64,000 nucleotides of DNA from Pseudarthrobacter siccitolerans (GTDB taxonomy: Bacteria; Actinomycetota; Actinomycetes; Actinomycetales; Micrococcaceae): positions 124,001-188,000 of the forward strand of contig NZ_JAUSXB010000001.1 of assembly GCF_030823375.1 (NCBI RefSeq). Direction: 5' to 3'. Below the pieces are notes generated by a model. The model had not been told where the DNA came from. It was given only the letters and a program-made list of their open reading frames with translations, and made no database searches. This document shows, piece by piece, positions 60,530-64,000 of the stretch. The position numbers were made by a program, and so were the translations under genes. The first letter of the stretch is position 1. Every line of letters begins with the position of its first letter.

Positions 60530-62172
60530 GCGGTTCCGGCGACAACCAAGGCGGTCGGGGAAGAGCCGGCGGCGGAGGCTCGGGCGGCGGCCAGCGCGGA
60601 GGAAGCGGCGGCCGCGGCAACGGCGGACCGCGCGATTCCAGCAACCGAAATGCCAAGGGGCGGGAACGGAACCGTGCGTCCCAGCGCAGCTTTACTGACA
60701 GCGCACCTTCCCAGCGGACGCGCCGGGCCGACCCCGCCCGGCTGGTGGCGTTCGAAGTCCTGCGGGCCGTGGCGGCCGAGGACGCGTACGCCAACCTGGT
60801 ACTGCCGGCGCGGATCCGGCACCACGGACTGGATAAACGCGACGCCGGGTTCGCAACAGAACTCAGCTACGGGGCGCTGCGCAGCCAAGGAACATACGAC
60901 GCTATCCTGGCCCGGTGCGTGGACCGTCCCCTGGACCAGCTGGATCCGGCCATCCTGGACGCCCTCCGGCTCGGAGTCCATCAGCTGCTGGCCATGCGCG
61001 TTCCAGCGCACGCAGCACTGGACCAGACCGTCGGACTGGCCCGCGCGGTCATCGGCGCGGGACCCTCAGCCCTCATCAATGCCGTCCTGCGCAAGGTCGC
61101 TGCGCATCCCATTGAAGAGTGGCTCGAGCTGCTGACCGGCGGAGAGACAGACGAGACCAAGACGGCGTCCCTCCGCTACGCGCATCCTGAGTGGATCGTC
61201 CGCGCCATGCGCCAGTCGCTGGTGGCCCATGGGCGTCCAGCCACGGAAATCAACGACCTCCTGGAGGCCGACAACGCTGCCCCGGTGGTCAACCTGGTGG
61301 CCCTGCCCGGCATCGGAAGCCTCGATGAGGCCCTTGAGAACGGAGCCACTCCCGGTGAACTGGTGGAAGGTTCCGCTCTCTCCAGTGGCGGGGATCTGGG
61401 CCGGCTTGCCTCCGTGAGGGAGGGCAGCACCAGGGTGCAGGACGTCGGCTCGCAGCTGGTGGCACGCGCCATGGCCGCCGTTGACATCGGCGGCCATGGC
61501 GGGGACAACGCGGCCGGCACTGTCGGAGCTGAAGGGGCTGACACTGCTGAGGCGGCTGGCAGGACAAACGACGGCGAGGCCTGGCTGGACCTGTGCGCTG
61601 GACCGGGCGGCAAGGCCGCCTTGCTCGGTGCCCTGGCGAGCCAAAGGGGTGCCACGCTGCTGGCCAATGAACCTGCCCCACACCGGGCCAAGCTGGTCAG
61701 CCAGGCGCTCTCGGCCGTACCCCGCGAAACATGGCAGGTCCGGACCGGCGACGGCCGCGACGTGGGCACCGAGAAGCCCGAAACTTTCGACCGGGTACTC
61801 GTCGACGTTCCCTGCAGCGGGCTGGGAGCGCTTCGGCGCCGGCCCGAGTCGCGCTGGCGCCGCACGCCAAAGGACCTGGCCGATCTGGGCCCGCTTCAGC
61901 GCGAGCTGCTCGCGTCGGCACTCGCTGCTGTCCGCCCGGGTGGAGTGGTCGCCTACGTGACCTGTTCGCCCCACCCTGCCGAAACCACCGCCGTGGTCAC
62001 CGATGCACTCCGCAAACGCGATGACCTCGAACTGCTGGAGGCCGGGCAGGTCCTGGACAGCGTGAGTTTGACCGGGAACCTTGGCGCCGGGCACGAGTCC
62101 ACGGCCCAGCTGTGGCCCCACGTCCACGGTACCGACGCCATGTTCCTTGCCCTGATCCGCAAGAAGCCCTGA
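60526..62172 (+). CDS. rsmB: 16S rRNA (cytosine-967-C5)-methyltransferase
   Basis: A 548-residue NusB-like plus SAM methyltransferase enzyme. Residues 1-65 are a Gly/Arg/Ser-rich, disordered extension. A NusB-type helical domain (about 65-200) carries ARLVAFEVLRAVAAEDAYAN and ALRLGVHQLLAMRVPAHAA. The catalytic half has WLDLCAGPGGKAALLGALA, VDVPCSGLGALRRRPE (motif IV Cys) and YVTCSPHPAETTAV (motif VI Cys). An Ala/Gly-rich insert precedes it. The tail is ALIRKKP, whose DNA is partly repeated downstream. Confidence 0.95.
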   Translation: MSGSGDNQGGRGRAGGGGSGGGQRGGSGGRGNGGPRDSSNRNAKGRERNRASQRSFTDSAPSQRTRRADPARLVAFEVLRAVAAEDAYANLVLPARIRHHGLDKRDAGFATELSYGALRSQGTYDAILARCVDRPLDQLDPAILDALRLGVHQLLAMRVPAHAALDQTVGLARAVIGAGPSALINAVLRKVAAHPIEEWLELLTGGETDETKTASLRYAHPEWIVRAMRQSLVAHGRPATEINDLLEADNAAPVVNLVALPGIGSLDEALENGATPGELVEGSALSSGGDLGRLASVREGSTRVQDVGSQLVARAMAAVDIGGHGGDNAAGTVGAEGADTAEAAGRTNDGEAWLDLCAGPGGKAALLGALASQRGATLLANEPAPHRAKLVSQALSAVPRETWQVRTGDGRDVGTEKPETFDRVLVDVPCSGLGALRRRPESRWRRTPKDLADLGPLQRELLASALAAVRPGGVVAYVTCSPHPAETTAVVTDALRKRDDLELLEAGQVLDSVSLTGNLGAGHESTAQLWPHVHGTDAMFLALIRKKP

Positions 62173-62273
62173 TCCGCCAACGTCACTGATTCTCTTAGAG
62201 CCCTGATCCGTAAAAGTTCCTGTGCCGTCAAAAGCACTGACTCCAGCAGTCCTGCCCCGTGAAAGGTGTCCCT

Positions 62274-62951
62274 GTGACGCAATGCTGCATCAACCCGAGC
62301 ATCCTCTCTGCCGACTTCGTCAACCTTGAGGCGGAGCTCAAGCGCATCAGCAATGCCGATGCCGTGCATGTGGACGTGATGGATAACCACTTTGTGCCCA
62401 ACCTCACCATCGGGCTGCCGGTAGTGCAGCGGATCCAGGCAGTCAGCCCAGTGCCCCTCGATGCGCATCTGATGATTGCCGACGCCGACCGCTGGGCGCC
62501 CGGCTTCGCCGATGCCGGCCTGGCCTCCGTCACGTTCCACGCTGAAGCCGCCATCGCCCCCATCAAGCTGGCACGCGAACTGCGGGCAAGGGGTTCGAAG
62601 GCAGGCATGGCACTCCGCCCGGGAACACCGGTGGAGCCGTATCTGGACATGCTGTCAGAGCTGGACATGCTGCTGATCATGACGGTGGAACCGGGCTTCG
62701 GCGGCCAGTCGTTCCTGGACGTGACCCTGCCCAAGATCCGGCGCGCCAGGAAAGCCATCGACGGTTCGGGCATCAGTGTGGCCATCCAGGTGGACGGCGG
62801 CATTACCGAGGACACCATTACCCGCGCGGCAGAGGCGGGTGCAAACGTCTTCGTCGCCGGCTCCGCCGTGTATGGTGCCGAGGACCCCGCTGCCGCCATT
62901 GACCGGTTACGCCAGGCGGGAAGCGAAACGTTACGTTCCGCGGCGGAATAG
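62274..62951 (+). CDS. rpe: Ribulose-phosphate 3-epimerase
   Basis: A 225-residue TIM-barrel enzyme of the pentose phosphate pathway. [34 protein letters not shown] (metal-binding His/Asp), [12 protein letters not shown] and [10 protein letters not shown] are signatures. GTG at 62274 is taken as start because AAAGG lies 8 bases upstream and the protein then begins in the usual place; GTG 62259 is the longer alternative. Preceded by rsmB and followed by the FMN riboswitch. Confidence 0.95.
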   Translation: MTQCCINPSILSADFVNLEAELKRISNADAVHVDVMDNHFVPNLTIGLPVVQRIQAVSPVPLDAHLMIADADRWAPGFADAGLASVTFHAEAAIAPIKLARELRARGSKAGMALRPGTPVEPYLDMLSELDMLLIMTVEPGFGGQSFLDVTLPKIRRARKAIDGSGISVAIQVDGGITEDTITRAAEAGANVFVAGSAVYGAEDPAAAIDRLRQAGSETLRSAAE

Positions 62952-62992
62952 CGGGGAGCCCTCGCTCGTTATGGCACAATAGCAACACACAT

Positions 62993-63139
62993 ACGTGCTC
63001 CGGGGTCGGTGTAAGTCCGAACCGGCGGTGACAGTCCGCGACCCGCGAGCCGGTGCTTTCCTTCGGGAGGACACCGGCAGACGGTTGAACCGGTGAAATT
63101 CCGGTACCGACAGTTAAAGTCTGGATGAGAGAAGCACGT
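62993..63139 (+). promoter_or_regulatory. FMN riboswitch (RFN element)
   Basis: P1 pairs ACGTGCT (62993-62999) with AGCACGT (63133-63139). Between them are the conserved blocks GGGGTCGGTGTAAGTCCGAA, CGGCGGTGACAGTCCGCGAC and GACAGTTAAAGTCTGGATGA. FMN binding in the nascent RNA should reduce expression of the riboflavin genes. A GC stem GCGGCGTC-CTGC-GACGCCGC (63152-63171) follows. Confidence 0.97.
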
Positions 63140-63196
63140 ACAGCTGTATCTGCGGCGTCCTGCGACGCCGCGGCCTTCTGCTGTCGTATACCCCCG

Positions 63197-63258
63197 GAGC
63201 CATCGCGGTTCGAGAGGGAAGGAACGACACAAGCATTATGAACCGTTTGCGATGGCTC
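63197..63258 (+). promoter_or_regulatory. Ribosome-binding-site hairpin between the riboswitch and ribD
   Basis: GAGCCATCGC (63197-63206) pairs with GCGATGGCTC (63249-63258), a perfect 10-bp stem. The 42-base loop contains the purine-rich GAGGGAAGGAACG and the ATG of the leader ORF, so pairing could hide or expose the translation start. Confidence 0.6.
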
Positions 63259-63321
63259 TTTGAGGCCACTATTCCTGCTGCCGGCGTGCCTGCCGGCCCA
63301 CCCATCGAGGCTGCCGCGTGA
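63238..63321 (+). CDS. Leader peptide of the riboflavin operon (27 codons)
   Basis: A short ORF starting ATG behind GAGGGAAGGAACG and beginning MNRLRWLFEA, ending PIEAAA. Its stop TGA overlaps the ribD GTG (GTGA), so ribosomes finishing it can restart on ribD. The 5' codons are part of the inverted repeat just described. No homologue is known to me; its coding function is less certain than its coupling role. Confidence 0.5.
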   Translation: MNRLRWLFEATIPAAGVPAGPPIEAAA

Positions 63322-64000
63322 CGGCCGGAGTGGTCACAGCGTTTACCGCTGCCGAGACCACCGCCATGGCGACCGCCCTGAAGGCGGCCCTCAACGGCCC
63401 CCGCGGTGCGAACCCTTTGGTGGGTGCCGTCGTCGTCAATCCTGAGGGCCGCGAACTCGTCACGGGCTTCCATCGCGGCGCCGGTACCGCCCACGCCGAG
63501 GTGGATGCCATTGCGCAGGCAGTTGCTGCCGGGATCGATCTTTCCGGCTGCACCATGCTGGTCACCCTTGAACCCTGCAACCACATCGGCCGCACCGGAC
63601 CCTGCGCCCAGGCGATCATTGACGCCGGCATCACGGACGTGATCTATGCGGTGGACGATCCGCATGATCCCGCGGCGGGAGGCGCAACCACCCTTCGCCA
63701 AGCCGGCGTGAGTGTCCGCAGCGGACTCGGTGCCGGCGAAGCGCTGGACCTGAACCGCCAGTGGTTTGAGGCGGTGGCCGCAAAGCGCCCGTTCGTCACC
63801 CTCCACATCGCCCAGACGCTGGACAGTCGCATCGCTGGGGAGGACGGCACCAGCCAGTGGATTTCGAGCCCGGAATCCCTCGCGGACAACCATGCCATCC
63901 GGGGGCGCATTGACGCCATCCTCGTCGGCACCCAGACCGTGCTGGTGGACAACCCGCGCCTCACCGCGAGGGATGCTGAAGGCACCCAGGTTGCCAAGCA
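63318..64000 (+). CDS. ribD: Riboflavin biosynthesis deaminase/reductase RibD, partial
   Basis: The first 227 codons are present and the frame runs off the window. The N-terminal deaminase (about 1-145) has GTAHAEVDAIAQAV and LEPCNHIGRTGPCAQAI, the zinc-binding HAE and PCxxxGxxxxC motifs. The reductase half starts near KRPFVTLHIAQTLDSRIAG and continues to GRIDAILVGTQTVLVDNPRL. It catalyses the second and third steps from GTP to riboflavin. The GTG start follows GAGG and overlaps the leader ORF stop. Regulated by the FMN riboswitch. Confidence 0.95.
   Translation, partial: MTAGVVTAFTAAETTAMATALKAALNGPRGANPLVGAVVVNPEGRELVTGFHRGAGTAHAEVDAIAQAVAAGIDLSGCTMLVTLEPCNHIGRTGPCAQAIIDAGITDVIYAVDDPHDPAAGGATTLRQAGVSVRSGLGAGEALDLNRQWFEAVAAKRPFVTLHIAQTLDSRIAGEDGTSQWISSPESLADNHAIRGRIDAILVGTQTVLVDNPRLTARDAEGTQVAK

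Overview
The window is a 64 kb piece of a high-GC actinobacterial chromosome, most likely an Arthrobacter or Pseudarthrobacter relative (Micrococcaceae). The evidence is strong GC bias at third codon positions, many GTG/TTG starts, several probable leaderless genes, families found essentially only in Actinobacteria (SepH, DUF3000, DUF3093, DUF3159, DUF3710, DUF4193, DUF5998), a DUF222/HNH protein, and gene order shared with mycobacteria (dut, DUF3710, OB-fold, DUF3159, ceoBC, APC permease, TrmA-like; also dxs, RNase D, DUF3000). No prophage, plasmid, IS element, CRISPR array or rRNA operon was seen; this is mostly core chromosome.

Layout. 1-11 kb: the 3' end of parE, an M56/BlaI sensor-repressor pair facing a cytochrome bd operon (cydA, cydB, fused cydDC) across three perfect TTCTAC-N5-GTAGAA palindromes, then dinB and parC. 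11-16.5 kb: a GNAT/acyl-CoA synthetase fusion, DUF5998, an alkaline-phosphatase-fold enzyme and thymidine kinase. 16.5-18.8 kb: a duplicated 79-bp repeat and a DUF222/HNH protein. 18.8-29 kb: sepH, DUF4193, DUF3093, dut, DUF3710, OB-fold, DUF3159, then a potassium locus (two TrkA-type proteins divergent from a KimA-like permease) with a TrmA-family methyltransferase. 29-37 kb: aconitase, dxs, a DUF402 protein, a WGR-like protein, an aldo/keto reductase and a nucleoside hydrolase. 37-41 kb: an ECF transporter whose T/A junction carries an 80-bp tandem duplication.

41-50 kb (minus strand): fadB/fadA, RNase D, DUF3000, and an overlapping gene set of DUF6421, SDR and threonine-aldolase-like enzyme behind a perfect 11-bp inverted repeat. 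50-56.7 kb: msrB, a USP-like protein, a membrane-anchored hydrolase, a sulfur gene group (sseA, sufE, ybaK), zapE and an orphan antitoxin-like protein. 57-58 kb: six tRNA genes (five minus, one plus) with promoters and terminators. 58-64 kb: a PD-(D/E)XK nuclease-like protein, then def, fmt, rsmB, rpe, and an FMN riboswitch with a small leader ORF before ribD, which runs off the window.

The main leads are BlaI control of a respiratory oxidase, the uncharacterised DUF6421 operon and its dyad leader, an apparent one-base insertion at the def start codon, the ecfT/ecfA junction duplication, the coupled leader peptide before ribD, and a TrmA-type enzyme lacking the usual Fe-S cysteines. All family assignments come from reading motifs; no database search was run.
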